DNA from: Bin87 sp034428455
GTDB taxonomy: Bacteria; Chloroflexota; Dehalococcoidia; Lucifugimonadales; UBA3495
Length of the DNA stretch: 64,000 nucleotides
Assembly (NCBI GenBank): GCA_034428455.1
Contig: DAOUHZ010000114.1
Coordinates: 68,629-132,628, forward strand
Reading direction: 5' to 3'
The translations under genes were made by a program, and so were the position numbers. The notes under the pieces are model-generated. The model did not search any database, was not told where the DNA came from, and saw nothing but the letters and a program-made list of their open reading frames with translations. Within the stretch, counting starts at the first letter, position 1. Each line of letters starts with the position of its first letter. Below are positions 1 through 9,955 of this stretch, one piece after another.

Positions 1-2859
1 GTGTCCTTCAAGGAGGACACCGGAGCCGTGCCCGATACCCTGTCCGCCGGCCGGATGCAGCGCTACGTTGCACAGCCCGACCGCATGGATTATCTCGCCC
101 GGCTCGCCTCCCGTCACGCCGCGCTGCGCCGCAAGGCCAACGCCGAAAAACGCATCGCCATCATCCTCAGCAACTACCCCACCAAGGATGCGCGCATCGG
201 CAACGCCGTTGGCCTGGACACCCCCGCTTCGGCCATCAACCTGCTGCACGCCCTGAAAGACGCCGGGTACAGGGTCGAGGACATCCCCGTTGATGGCGAC
301 GAGTTGGTCCAGCGCATCATCGAGCGGTGCAGCAACGACACTGACACCCTGACCGAGGAGCAGCTTCGCCTGGCTGCCGGCCACGTTGAACGTCGTGACT
401 ACGCCCGGTGGTACGCCGGCTTCCCCGAATCAGTGCGCGCTGAGTTGCTGGAAGCCTGGGGTGAAGCGCCCGGGCACGTGTACCGCACCGGAGATCGCCT
501 GGCCATCGCCGGAGTGCCCATGGGCAACGTGTTCGTCGGCCTGCAGCCGCCGCGCGGTTTCGGCGAGAACCCCATCTCGGTCTACCACAACCCAGACCTC
601 ACGCCCACGCATCACTACGTCGCCTACTACCGCTGGATCCGGGACGTGTTCCGGGCCGACGCCATGATCCACATCGGCAAGCACGGCACCCTGGAATGGC
701 TGCCGGGCAAGGGCGTTGGGCTGTCCCAGGCCTGCTACCCCGAGGTTGCGCTGGACGACATCCCTCTCTTCTACCCGTTCATCGTCAACAACCCCGGTGA
801 AGGCACCCAGGCCAAGCGGCGCACCCACGCCACCATCATCGACCATCTGATCCCGCCCATGACCACCGCTGACTCCTACGGCGACATCGCCAAGCTGGAG
901 CAGCTCATGGACGAGCACTACCAGTGCCAGACCCTGGACCCGGCCAAGTTGCCCACCCTGGAAGCCCAGATCTGGGAAATGGTCCAGCAGGCCGAACTGC
1001 ACCGCGATCTCGGCGTCGACGAGCAGCCCGACGATTTCGGGGAGTTCATGCTGGAGATTGACGGCTACCTCTGCGAGATCAAGGACGCCCAGATCAAGGA
1101 CGGCCTGCACACCCTGGGCCAGCCGCCCACTGACGAGCAGATGGTGGGCCTTCTTTGCGCTCTGACCCGCCTCGACAACGGGGCCGTGCCCAGCCTGCGC
1201 CGCGCTCTCGCGGAGGGCCTGGGCTACGACTACTACGCCCTGCTCGAAGACCCCGCTGCATCGGTCAACGGCAGCGCCCCGTCAGCCTTGCACGGCGCCG
1301 ACGGCGATGCGCCCATCCGCAACGCTGGCGACGTTATCGAAGCGCTGGAGTCGCTGTGTCGCCAAGCCTATCAGCGCCTGTGCGACGACGGTTTCGCAGC
1401 GCATCTGATCCCTACCGTGGTAACCGATACGCTGGGACGATCCGACGCGCGTACCGAAAGCGTGCTTTCCTACGTGGGACAGCACATCTACCCGTCCCTC
1501 CTGCGCACCACCGACGAGATTGACAACCTGCTGCGCGGACTGGAGGGCCGTTTCGTGCCGCCGGGTCCCTCCGGCGCGCCGACCCGGGGCATGGTTAACG
1601 TGCTGCCCACCGGGCGCAACTTCTACTCCGTGGACCCGCGCGCGCTGCCGTCGCCCACCGCGTGGGACGTAGGCAAGTCCCTGGGCGACGCCCTGTTGCA
1701 GAAGTACCTCGACGAGGAGGGTAGCTACCCGGAGATGGTGGGCGTTGTGGTTTGGGGCACCTCGGCCATGCGCACCCACGGCGACGACATCGCCCAGATC
1801 CTGTACCTCTTGGGCGTCAAGCCCGTCTGGCAGGCTGAGAGCCGCCGGGTCAGCAGCCTGGAGGTAATCCCCATCTCCGAGCTGGGACGTCCCCGCATCG
1901 ACGTAACCGTTCGCATCAGCGGCTTCTTCCGCGACGCCTTCCCCAACCTCATCTACCTGATTGACCAGGCCGTAGCCCTGGCCGCCGCCCAGGACGAATC
2001 CCCGGACAACAACTACGTGGTAAAGCACGTCCGCGAAGATGCCGAACGCCGCGCGTCCGCTTCCGATTCGGAAGCCACCGACAGCGCCGGCGACCCGTCC
2101 CTGTTCCGCATCTTCGGCAGCAAGCCGGGAGCCTACGGCGCCGGCATCCTCGGCGTGCTGGACGAGCGCAACTGGGAAACCGTCCACGATCTCGCCGAGG
2201 TGTACACCTCCTGGGGCGGGTACGCCTACTCTCGCCAGGACTTCGGCGTCACCGCCCGCAACGAGTTTCGCACCCGGTTCGGCCAGATCGTCATCGCCGC
2301 CAAGAACCAGGACAACCGTGAACACGACGTGTTCGACAGCGACGATTACATGCAGTACCACGGTGGTATGATTGCCACCGTGCGGTCCCTCACCGGCCGC
2401 AGCCCCCGCCAATTCTTCGGCGATAGCAGCGATCCTTCCCGCGCCCGCGTGCGGGATTTGCAAGACGAAGCCCGGCGCGTCTTCCGCAGCCGCGTGGTCA
2501 ATCCCAAGTGGATGCAGTCCATGCAACGCCACGGTTACAAGGGCGCTTTCGAGTTGGCCGCCACCGTGGACTACATGTTCGGCTATGACGCCACGGCCCA
2601 GGTAATCGAAGACTGGATGTACGAAGACGTCACCGAAGAGTACGTCCTGAACCCTGAAATGCAGGAATTCTTCCGGCAGAGCAACCCTTGGGCCCTGCGG
2701 GGCATCGTCGAGCGCCTGCTGGAGGCAGTGCAGCGGGGCTTGTGGGAAAACCCGCCGCCCGAGATGCTGGACCAACTGCGCCGGATGTACCTCGAACTCG
2801 AGACCGACATCGAAGCCAGGCAGGAAGCCGGAGCCCGAACCAATCCCGCAACCGCTTGA
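1..2859 (+). CDS. cobN: Cobaltochelatase large subunit CobN (5' truncated by window edge)
   Basis: This is the large, substrate-binding subunit of the CobN/BchH/ChlH chelatases, which insert a metal into a tetrapyrrole using ATPase partner subunits. The frame is already open at base 1, and 952 codons are visible against about 1,200-1,300 in the family, so roughly the first 300 residues lie outside the window and the GTG at base 1 need not be the start. The family signature HIGKHGTLEWLPGK lies near visible residue 223, followed by a VNNPGEGTQAKRR stretch typical of CobN. Sequence alone does not separate cobalt from magnesium chelatases. Cobalt is inferred because cbtB and cbtA follow at once and no bacteriochlorophyll genes are seen. 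The ATPase partner is the fused gene at 4637-6706. Confidence 0.88.
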   Translation: MSFKEDTGAVPDTLSAGRMQRYVAQPDRMDYLARLASRHAALRRKANAEKRIAIILSNYPTKDARIGNAVGLDTPASAINLLHALKDAGYRVEDIPVDGDELVQRIIERCSNDTDTLTEEQLRLAAGHVERRDYARWYAGFPESVRAELLEAWGEAPGHVYRTGDRLAIAGVPMGNVFVGLQPPRGFGENPISVYHNPDLTPTHHYVAYYRWIRDVFRADAMIHIGKHGTLEWLPGKGVGLSQACYPEVALDDIPLFYPFIVNNPGEGTQAKRRTHATIIDHLIPPMTTADSYGDIAKLEQLMDEHYQCQTLDPAKLPTLEAQIWEMVQQAELHRDLGVDEQPDDFGEFMLEIDGYLCEIKDAQIKDGLHTLGQPPTDEQMVGLLCALTRLDNGAVPSLRRALAEGLGYDYYALLEDPAASVNGSAPSALHGADGDAPIRNAGDVIEALESLCRQAYQRLCDDGFAAHLIPTVVTDTLGRSDARTESVLSYVGQHIYPSLLRTTDEIDNLLRGLEGRFVPPGPSGAPTRGMVNVLPTGRNFYSVDPRALPSPTAWDVGKSLGDALLQKYLDEEGSYPEMVGVVVWGTSAMRTHGDDIAQILYLLGVKPVWQAESRRVSSLEVIPISELGRPRIDVTVRISGFFRDAFPNLIYLIDQAVALAAAQDESPDNNYVVKHVREDAERRASASDSEATDSAGDPSLFRIFGSKPGAYGAGILGVLDERNWETVHDLAEVYTSWGGYAYSRQDFGVTARNEFRTRFGQIVIAAKNQDNREHDVFDSDDYMQYHGGMIATVRSLTGRSPRQFFGDSSDPSRARVRDLQDEARRVFRSRVVNPKWMQSMQRHGYKGAFELAATVDYMFGYDATAQVIEDWMYEDVTEEYVLNPEMQEFFRQSNPWALRGIVERLLEAVQRGLWENPPPEMLDQLRRMYLELETDIEARQEAGARTNPATA

Positions 2860-2879
2860 TGAGCAGGAGGACGCGGCCG

Positions 2880-3290
2880 ATGGAAAATACCCTCGAATTG
2901 CTCAACGAATTGACCGGCGACCCCAATATGATGTGGGTAGTGGGCGGTGGTTCCGTGGTCAGCGAGAACCATGCTCACGGCATCAGACAACCCGAAGTCC
3001 ACGGCGGCTGGGCGACCATCGAGGCCGACAACTGGCACTTCCACTTGCAGCTGGAGAAGATCGACGGGATTCAGTTCGTGGAGGCTAAAAGCCACGGCAA
3101 CCTCAAGTCATACTACGTTCGTTTCTCCCACCAATGGGACGAGACCCTGGTGCGCTGCTATTTCCCCAATCCCTACCTGGACGACGACGAAAAGCGCACC
3201 GAGCTGCAGCCTGACAAACTCCGGGCTTTCGAGGAATCCCGCGATCGTTGGGTCGGGAAGGAGGACGACCTGATTTTCGTAGAGCGCTGA
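2880..3290 (+). CDS. Conserved-looking small protein of unknown function in the cobalt operon
   Basis: A 136-residue soluble protein with no signal peptide or membrane segment. The start ATG is supported by an AGGAGG site about 9 bases upstream, and only 20 bases separate it from the cobN stop, so it is very likely cotranscribed. The protein is rich in Trp, His and acidic residues (a HxHxxxE-like stretch around residues 52-58 and a run of acidic residues near 105) and ends in an acidic tail. I do not recognise the family. Its position between cobN and cbtB suggests a part in cobalt or corrinoid handling, but this is context only. Confidence 0.7.
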   Translation: MENTLELLNELTGDPNMMWVVGGGSVVSENHAHGIRQPEVHGGWATIEADNWHFHLQLEKIDGIQFVEAKSHGNLKSYYVRFSHQWDETLVRCYFPNPYLDDDEKRTELQPDKLRAFEESRDRWVGKEDDLIFVER

Positions 3291-3404
3291 CATTTCACGA
3301 TCGTCGATATTGTCCTGCTCGCGGTATTGTCTAACCGCAGTCAACGGACTACAATCTCAATCACCGTGGGATTTGATACCCCAACAACGAGAGGAGTGAC
3401 AACT

Positions 3405-3599
3405 ATGTTCAACCGCTTTCTGTCCGCCACCGATACCGCTGCGTGGGCCCCTTGGATGGTCCTCGGCGCCATTGCGCTGTATCTCGTCGGTTACGTTGAT
3501 GGCGGAGTCCACGCTGCTTCCATCGGTGCGCCGGGCATCCTGACCACCGTTCACGAGTTCTTCCACCACGCCCGCCACGTGGCTTTCATGTGCCATTAG
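3405..3599 (+). CDS. cbtB: CbtB, small cobalt-transporter subunit
   Basis: A 64-residue protein with one membrane helix (about residues 15-32) and a His-rich C-terminus containing HEFFHHARHVAFMCH. This matches the CbtB family: one transmembrane segment and a C-terminal histidine/cysteine motif thought to bind cobalt. CbtB works with CbtA as a predicted cobalt importer, often under B12-riboswitch control. The ATG follows a GAGGAG site by 8 bases. The 113-base gap upstream shows no recognisable B12 box, so regulation probably sits upstream of cobN, outside the window. A strong hairpin follows the stop. Confidence 0.88.
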   Translation: MFNRFLSATDTAAWAPWMVLGAIALYLVGYVDGGVHAASIGAPGILTTVHEFFHHARHVAFMCH

Positions 3600-3609
3600 G
3601 TTCTGGGCT

Positions 3610-3636
3610 GGCCCGACGTTGACCTGACGTCGGGCC
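3610..3636 (+). terminator. 10-bp perfect hairpin after cbtB
   Basis: GGCCCGACGT and ACGTCGGGCC form a perfect 10-bp stem around a 7-base loop, 10 bases after the cbtB stop. The downstream sequence is only weakly T-rich, so this may be an attenuator or mRNA-stabilising stem that sets the cbtB:cbtA ratio rather than a full terminator. Confidence 0.5.
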
Positions 3637-3812
3637 GCCTCTTGCTTCCGGCAGGCGCCGGAACAGGATCGGCAAGTTTCGCCGCGCTAACGCTCTGCGG
3701 AGCGTATGGAGGAGTGCGTCGTGAATCTGCCTGATCGCTTTATCCGTTCACACGGCGGTCGGCCGCTTGGGCCGCATGAGCTGTTCAGCCAGATAGTCAT
3801 CGGAGGTATATG

Positions 3813-4610
3813 ATGACGCGCATTCTCCCCACTGCCATCGTAATGGGAGTAATCGTAGGCTTCCTCGTCGCAGCCTACATGAACATCTTCAACGTGCCCG
3901 TAATGGAATGGGCCATCGGGCTTGAAGGGTGCGACATCGATCGCGCCGGCTGCGCCGAGCAACTGGCAAACCCCGAAGAAGAGGAAGCGTTGCCCCTTGA
4001 ATTCCTGATCAGCCTGGGTGGTCAGCGTGTCGGAATGAGCCTCGGTTTGGCCGTCATCGGCATCCTCTTTGGGGCTGTGTTCACCGCGTTGTACCACCTG
4101 ATGCGGAACGCCACGCCGGGCTGGAACCCCTGGGCGTGGGCCGCAGTGGCCGGCCTGCTGGGCTTCTGGGGCCTTTCAATGTACACCCAGCTCAAGTTCC
4201 CTTTGAACCCCCCAGGCATCGGTGATGAGGGCACGCTGCTCGCCCGCCAGGGATTCCAGTTTCTGTTTATGGCGGTGTCGACCGTCTCCGTGGGCCTGGT
4301 CATTTATGGCGTCGGGCTGATCAACCGCAGTTCGACGGGATCCGGACGTTGGCTTCGTTACGCGGGCGTCGGAATCGCCTACGCCGTGGTGGCGCTCCTG
4401 TTGGCTTTCGCCCTGCCCAGCGTCAGGGACGCAGCGCCCGAGTGGCTACCGCCCGAACTCACCATTATGTTCCGCACTTTCACCGCCGTCGGACACTTCC
4501 TCCTCTGGATGGGCATTGCCTTCGCCACCATCGGTTACCGTTCCTACCGTGAGCGCGATGCGCACGCCTATCGCCAGGGGAGCGGCGCTACTCAAGCGAC
4601 CGCCAGTTGA
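3813..4610 (+). CDS. cbtA: CbtA, membrane subunit of predicted cobalt transporter
   Basis: A 265-residue membrane protein with about six hydrophobic helices (roughly residues 3-25, 71-94, 105-126, 146-168, 177-198 and 222-244), the usual CbtA layout. An acidic cysteine-containing loop follows helix 1 (CDIDRAGC, then NPEEEEALP). Two ATGs are adjacent; the second is chosen because the GGAGG site lies 6 bases upstream of it but only 3 from the first. A 200-base gap separates it from cbtB, and its end meets the chelatase ATPase gene. The inferred role is supplying cobalt to the chelatase encoded on either side. Confidence 0.85.
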   Translation: MTRILPTAIVMGVIVGFLVAAYMNIFNVPVMEWAIGLEGCDIDRAGCAEQLANPEEEEALPLEFLISLGGQRVGMSLGLAVIGILFGAVFTALYHLMRNATPGWNPWAWAAVAGLLGFWGLSMYTQLKFPLNPPGIGDEGTLLARQGFQFLFMAVSTVSVGLVIYGVGLINRSSTGSGRWLRYAGVGIAYAVVALLLAFALPSVRDAAPEWLPPELTIMFRTFTAVGHFLLWMGIAFATIGYRSYRERDAHAYRQGSGATQATAS

Positions 4611-4636
4611 TCCGACGGCGTTGCCAAGGTGAAACC

Positions 4637-6706
4637 GTGACCCAGCCCGCCGCCGGCCGCGAGCCCAGATTCCCCTTCACTGCCATCGTCGGTCAGACGC
4701 CGATGAAGCGGGCGCTGCTGCTCAACGCCATCAACCCCCGCATCGGCGGCGTGCTGGTGCGGGGCAAGAAGGGAACCGCCAAGAGCACTGCCGTGCGGTC
4801 TTTGGCCGCGCTGTTGCCCCAGGTGCCTGTAATGCCGGGCTGCTCCTACAGTTGCCAGCCCGGCGTGCCCCAGGATGTGTGCCAGTGGTGCCAGCAGACT
4901 GGGCGCGCCGGTAGTCCATCAGCCCGCCAGGTCCGCATCGTTGACCTGCCGGTGGGCGCCACTGAAGACCGTCTGGTGGGTTCGCTGGACATCGAGCAGG
5001 CCATCAAGTCCGGCGAGAAGAACTTCGAGCCCGGCCTCATCGCTTCCGCCCACCGCGGGATCCTGTACATCGACGAGGTCAACCTGCTCAACGACCACCT
5101 GGTGGACGTGCTGCTGGACGCCGCCGCCATGGGTCGCAACTACGTGGAACGCGAGGGCATCTCCATCAGCCACGACGCAGAGTTCATGCTCGTAGGCACC
5201 ATGAATCCTGAGGAAGGTGATCTCCGCCCACAGCTTCTTGACCGTTTTGGTCTGGCTGTGGAGGTCGACGGCGTGTTCGAACCTGTCGAACGCCGTGAGG
5301 TGGTGCGCCGCCGCATGGCGTTCGAGTCCAGTCCCTTCGATTTCATGGATGACTGGGCCGACGCCGAACAGGCGGAACGCGAGCGCCTGCTGAGCAGCCA
5401 GCGACTCCTTCCAGACGTGGTTGTCCCTGACGAAATCCTGGAGCTCATCACCGACATCTGCGCCGAGTATCAGGTTGATGGGTTGCGAGGCGACATCGTC
5501 ATGTACAAGACCGCCAGCACCATCGCTGCCTACGAGGGCCGAACCGTCGTCGATGTGGAAGATGTGCGCGAAGCCGCCCTGATGGCCCTGCTCCATCGCC
5601 AGCGTCGCCAGCCCTTCCAGCAGCCTCACCTGGTCACCGAGCAACTGGACAACATGCTGGAGGACTTCCAGAACCAGCAGCGCGACCGCGAGCCGTCTGC
5701 CGATAACGACTCCAACGACGATCCCGGCGACTCCGATAGCGATAGAGAACCCGAACCTCCCGAAGACCAGGCTGATGAACCTGAAGACGCCGCCCTTGGC
5801 GACGAGTGGTTTGAGATTGGCAACCCCTACGCCGTCCAGAACCTCCAGGTCCAACCCCCGGATCGCCGCGCTCGCCGATCCTCCGGACGCCGCGCCACCA
5901 CGGTGAGCGGCACCTCGGCCGGGCGGTACGTCGGCGCTCGTGTCCCGGAAGGTGCCGCTTCCGACCTTGCCTTGGACGCCACTCTCCGCGCCGCCGCGCC
6001 CCACCAGCAGTCCCGGCGCCAGACCTCGGATAGCGAAGCGGCTGCCCTGTTGATCGAGCCGTGGGACGTCCGCGAGAAAGTCCGCGAGACCCACACCGGC
6101 TCCCTGATCCTTTTCGTCGTAGACGCCAGCGGGTCCATGGGAGCCCAGCGCCGCATGGTCGCCGTCAAGGGCGCGGTCATGTCGCTGCTGCTCGATGCTT
6201 ACCAACGCCGGGATCGGGTTGGTCTGATCGCCTTTCGGGGAACCGGAGCGGAAGTCCTGCTCCCGCCCACCGGCAGCGTCGAAATGGCCCAGTGGTGCCT
6301 TCAGGAAATGCCCACCGGGGGCCGCACGCCGCTGGCTCGGGCAATCTATCTCGCCATGGAAACTCTGGAAACCGAGCGTTTGAAGGATCGGGACGTGCTG
6401 CCCCTGCTGGTGCTGCTATCCGACGGTCGCGCCAACGTGACGCTGGCCGGCGATCAGTCCTCCAACGTGCTCACCCTGCCCGATGAAGTACGCCAACTGG
6501 GTGAAACGGTTGCCGCCGCCAAAATCCCGTCCGTCGTTGTGGACACCGAGCAGGACTTCATCAAGCTCGAGTTGGCGAAAAACATCGCCGACGCCATGTC
6601 CGCCCGCTACATCAAGCTCGACGACCTCGCCGCCCAAAGCCTGGCCGACGCGGTCCGCCGCGAACTCCCCGGCGAGCGACCCGTGGCAGACCTCACCCCT
6701 GCCTGA
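4637..6706 (+). CDS. Fused ChlI/ChlD-type chelatase ATPase (AAA+ plus VWA)
   Basis: A 689-residue fusion of the two small chelatase subunits. The N-terminal AAA+ domain has a Walker A (GKKGTAKST, residues 43-51), a Walker B (GILYIDEVNLL) and a four-Cys insertion around residues 70-90. A very acidic, proline-rich linker follows (about residues 350-400). The C-terminal integrin-I/VWA domain has a MIDAS DASGSMG starting at residue 496. The module drives ATP-dependent metal insertion together with CobN. Pairing CobN with a ChlID protein instead of CobS/CobT is known in many bacteria. The GTG start follows an AAGG site; an upstream in-frame TTG at 4607 overlaps the cbtA stop and is less likely. 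Confidence 0.85.
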   Translation: MTQPAAGREPRFPFTAIVGQTPMKRALLLNAINPRIGGVLVRGKKGTAKSTAVRSLAALLPQVPVMPGCSYSCQPGVPQDVCQWCQQTGRAGSPSARQVRIVDLPVGATEDRLVGSLDIEQAIKSGEKNFEPGLIASAHRGILYIDEVNLLNDHLVDVLLDAAAMGRNYVEREGISISHDAEFMLVGTMNPEEGDLRPQLLDRFGLAVEVDGVFEPVERREVVRRRMAFESSPFDFMDDWADAEQAERERLLSSQRLLPDVVVPDEILELITDICAEYQVDGLRGDIVMYKTASTIAAYEGRTVVDVEDVREAALMALLHRQRRQPFQQPHLVTEQLDNMLEDFQNQQRDREPSADNDSNDDPGDSDSDREPEPPEDQADEPEDAALGDEWFEIGNPYAVQNLQVQPPDRRARRSSGRRATTVSGTSAGRYVGARVPEGAASDLALDATLRAAAPHQQSRRQTSDSEAAALLIEPWDVREKVRETHTGSLILFVVDASGSMGAQRRMVAVKGAVMSLLLDAYQRRDRVGLIAFRGTGAEVLLPPTGSVEMAQWCLQEMPTGGRTPLARAIYLAMETLETERLKDRDVLPLLVLLSDGRANVTLAGDQSSNVLTLPDEVRQLGETVAAAKIPSVVVDTEQDFIKLELAKNIADAMSARYIKLDDLAAQSLADAVRRELPGERPVADLTPA

Positions 6707-6776
6707 CTCCCGCAGCCGTTCACTCTTTATCTCCTTCCCCGCTGAAAGACGATGCGGGGCTAGAGCAGAAGCCGTC

Positions 6777-6796
6777 ATTCCTGCGCAAGCAGGAAT
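6777..6796. repeat. GTCATTCC-type palindromic repeat
   Basis: ATTCCTGC and GCAGGAAT form a perfect 8-bp stem with a GCAA tetraloop inside a GTCATTCC...GGAATCC context. Similar hairpins lie at 11612, 54515 and 61265. It is an intergenic dispersed repeat and may also act as a weak terminator for the cobalt operon. Confidence 0.6.
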
Positions 6797-6842
6797 CCAT
6801 CGCTCACGGGAAAGCCGATCTCCGTCGCATTCGGCCGGGCAG

Positions 6843-6851
6843 TGATAACAT
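6843..6851 (+). promoter_or_regulatory. Extended -10 promoter for glyS
   Basis: TGATAACAT fits an extended -10 (TGN plus hexamer) 33 bases before the glyS ATG. No convincing -35 is seen, as at the other promoters of this type in the window. Confidence 0.4.
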
Positions 6852-6884
6852 GATTAAATCCTTATCACCATAACGAGGTCCCAG

Positions 6885-8204
<1,320 letters not shown>

Positions 8205-8323
8205 AGGTCCAAGCGCCAAATCTGATCTCGTGGACTGCGAACGACAAGCAATATTTGCGGCCGTCCACGTATGAGTAGATTTCCTCAGGCTGGATGTTGG
8301 GGAGTGCTGGCCAGGAAATGAGA

Positions 8324-9145
8324 ATGAGTAAAACCAATCGCAATCACTATAACCCTCGCAATTATTTGAGGGCTTGGACGGCAACAACCGAGCAGATTTA
8401 TCAACTCGATTTGCGTGCTGAGGCACCTCAACCAAAGCTGGTGGGAGTCGGAGATGCCGGCGTGGAACGGTTTTTGTATCCTCAAGTGGTCGAGGATTAT
8501 CTTCGCGATTACGTGGAGGGGCCGGCATGGGACATTTTGGCCCGGTTGAAGTTGGGCGAACAAGTTCTGCTCGCCGAGTTGGAGCCGCTGTATAAGTACA
8601 TGGCTGCTCAAATTGGGCGAACGCCGGCCATGCGTGATGCGCTCAGGAACCGTTTGGATATAGTTCGTGGCAAAGTTCACCAAGAGTGGGCCCGAAACGG
8701 GATGGGGCTCAGCCATGATGAGTCTGACGAGCAATTCATCAACGATGGTCTTGAATGGGCCATCGATCGTGCAACCACCGGTCAGTCGCCTACCCTAGTA
8801 AATCTGATGCGACAAATGACGTGGAAAGTGTATCAGTTGAACGATTCAGAAGAGCTGATTACGAGCGACTGTGGGGTTTATAGAATTGGTGAACGTTTGA
8901 CCGATATGGACGCCGGCATTTTCTTTCCCGTTTCACCCGACCGCGTGTTGGTTGGGCTAAGAAATACGAACGAACGGTGGACAATGGTAAACGAGATAAT
9001 GGTTCCGAAATCGGCCGTGGAAGTTGAAAGAGCATTTGATGGCTATGCGGCAAAGGCCAACTCCCTGATAGCTGGGCACGCTGACCGGTTCATTTTCGGG
9101 AGATCTGAGGTCGTTCTCTTAGAGGCTACTAGAGCGACCGGGTGA
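8324..9145 (+). CDS. DUF4238-like protein in an AT-richer patch
   Basis: A 273-residue soluble protein beginning with NHYNPRNYLRAW, which resembles the N-terminal HYxPrxYLrxF signature of the DUF4238 family. Function is unknown. The ATG at 8324 is chosen because an AGGA site lies 7 bases upstream; earlier in-frame ATGs at 8294 and 8318 are worse placed. Base composition is clearly more AT-rich than glyS and birA on either side, and codon use is less biased, which suggests lateral acquisition. It ends 6 bases before birA, so it may share a transcript with birA. Confidence 0.65.
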   Translation: MSKTNRNHYNPRNYLRAWTATTEQIYQLDLRAEAPQPKLVGVGDAGVERFLYPQVVEDYLRDYVEGPAWDILARLKLGEQVLLAELEPLYKYMAAQIGRTPAMRDALRNRLDIVRGKVHQEWARNGMGLSHDESDEQFINDGLEWAIDRATTGQSPTLVNLMRQMTWKVYQLNDSEELITSDCGVYRIGERLTDMDAGIFFPVSPDRVLVGLRNTNERWTMVNEIMVPKSAVEVERAFDGYAAKANSLIAGHADRFIFGRSEVVLLEATRATG

Positions 9146-9151
9146 ACTCAT

Positions 9152-9955
9152 TTGCCCCCCTCCATCGTTGCCCAAATGCTCCGCTCCGGGCTCTACACCG
9201 CCATAATCGGCCGGAGCGTGCGCTTCTACCAATCCACCGGGTCTACCATGGACGACGCTGCGGAGTGGGCTCGGGACGGGGCCGATGAAGGAGCCGTCGT
9301 AGTCGCGGAGACCCAGAGCGCCAGTCGCGGGCGCATGGGCCGCCGTTGGATATCCGACGAGGGCAATCTCTATTTCTCCGTTCTATTTCGGCCCGAACCG
9401 GATGCTCTGCCCCTGCTCAGCCCGCTGGCCGGCGTTGCAGTCACCCGGGCCATCCGGCAGGTCGCCGGCTTCCATCCAACCATCAAATGGCCCAACGACA
9501 TCATGATCGATGGCCGCAAGGTCGCCGGTATTCTCGCCGAGAGTGCGCTGTCCGGCTCCCAGATCCAGCGCGCCGTAGTCGGCATCGGCGTAAACGTCGC
9601 CCTGGACGTATCCGCCGACCCCGAAATCGCCGCCACCGCGACCAGCCTGAACCACGCGTGCGACACTGATGTCGACCGGGCCGAACTGCTGCGCCGTATC
9701 CTCCAGCACATGGATGCTTTGTACTTGGACCTGCGCCGCGGCCACTCGCCCATCGTTGAATGGCTCCGGTGGCTGGATACCCTCGGCCAGCGCGTCGCCG
9801 TCACCCACCACGGCGCAACCGAAACCGGCCTCGCCGAAGCTATCGATGATCACGGCAACCTCATGCTCCGCACCGACACGGGCGAGTTGTTGACCCTCAC
9901 CGCCGGAGACATTACCCTCCGTGCAGTCCAAGGAGCGCCCGTATCCAATGCTTGA
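9152..9955 (+). CDS. birA: Biotin--[biotin carboxyl carrier protein] ligase, no DNA-binding domain
   Basis: This enzyme activates biotin with ATP and transfers it to a lysine of the biotin carboxyl carrier protein. The 267 residues cover only the catalytic and C-terminal SH3-like domains, so it lacks the winged helix that lets E. coli BirA repress transcription. Visible signatures are SRGRMGRRW (biotin/ATP loop, with Ser in place of the usual first Gly) and KWPNDIMIDGRKVAGIL. The TTG at 9152 follows the previous stop closely; an ATG at 9176 is an alternative start that would still keep the core. Its end overlaps the next gene by 8 bases. Confidence 0.9.
   Translation: MPPSIVAQMLRSGLYTAIIGRSVRFYQSTGSTMDDAAEWARDGADEGAVVVAETQSASRGRMGRRWISDEGNLYFSVLFRPEPDALPLLSPLAGVAVTRAIRQVAGFHPTIKWPNDIMIDGRKVAGILAESALSGSQIQRAVVGIGVNVALDVSADPEIAATATSLNHACDTDVDRAELLRRILQHMDALYLDLRRGHSPIVEWLRWLDTLGQRVAVTHHGATETGLAEAIDDHGNLMLRTDTGELLTLTAGDITLRAVQGAPVSNA

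Noticed and set aside
1282..2775. Long open frame antisense to cobN
   Set aside because: It is a mirror of the GC-rich codon bias of the sense gene, has no family motifs and no ribosome site. Similar antisense frames opposite hisZ/hisG, cysS and the substrate-binding protein gene were rejected for the same reason.
3291..3404. Cobalamin riboswitch before cbtB
   Set aside because: The 113-base gap is too short for a full riboswitch and shows no B12-box-like sequence.
1..6706. Bacteriochlorophyll (magnesium) chelatase operon
   Set aside because: CobN and ChlH/BchH are related, but the neighbouring cbtB and cbtA and the lack of any other chlorophyll gene favour cobalt.
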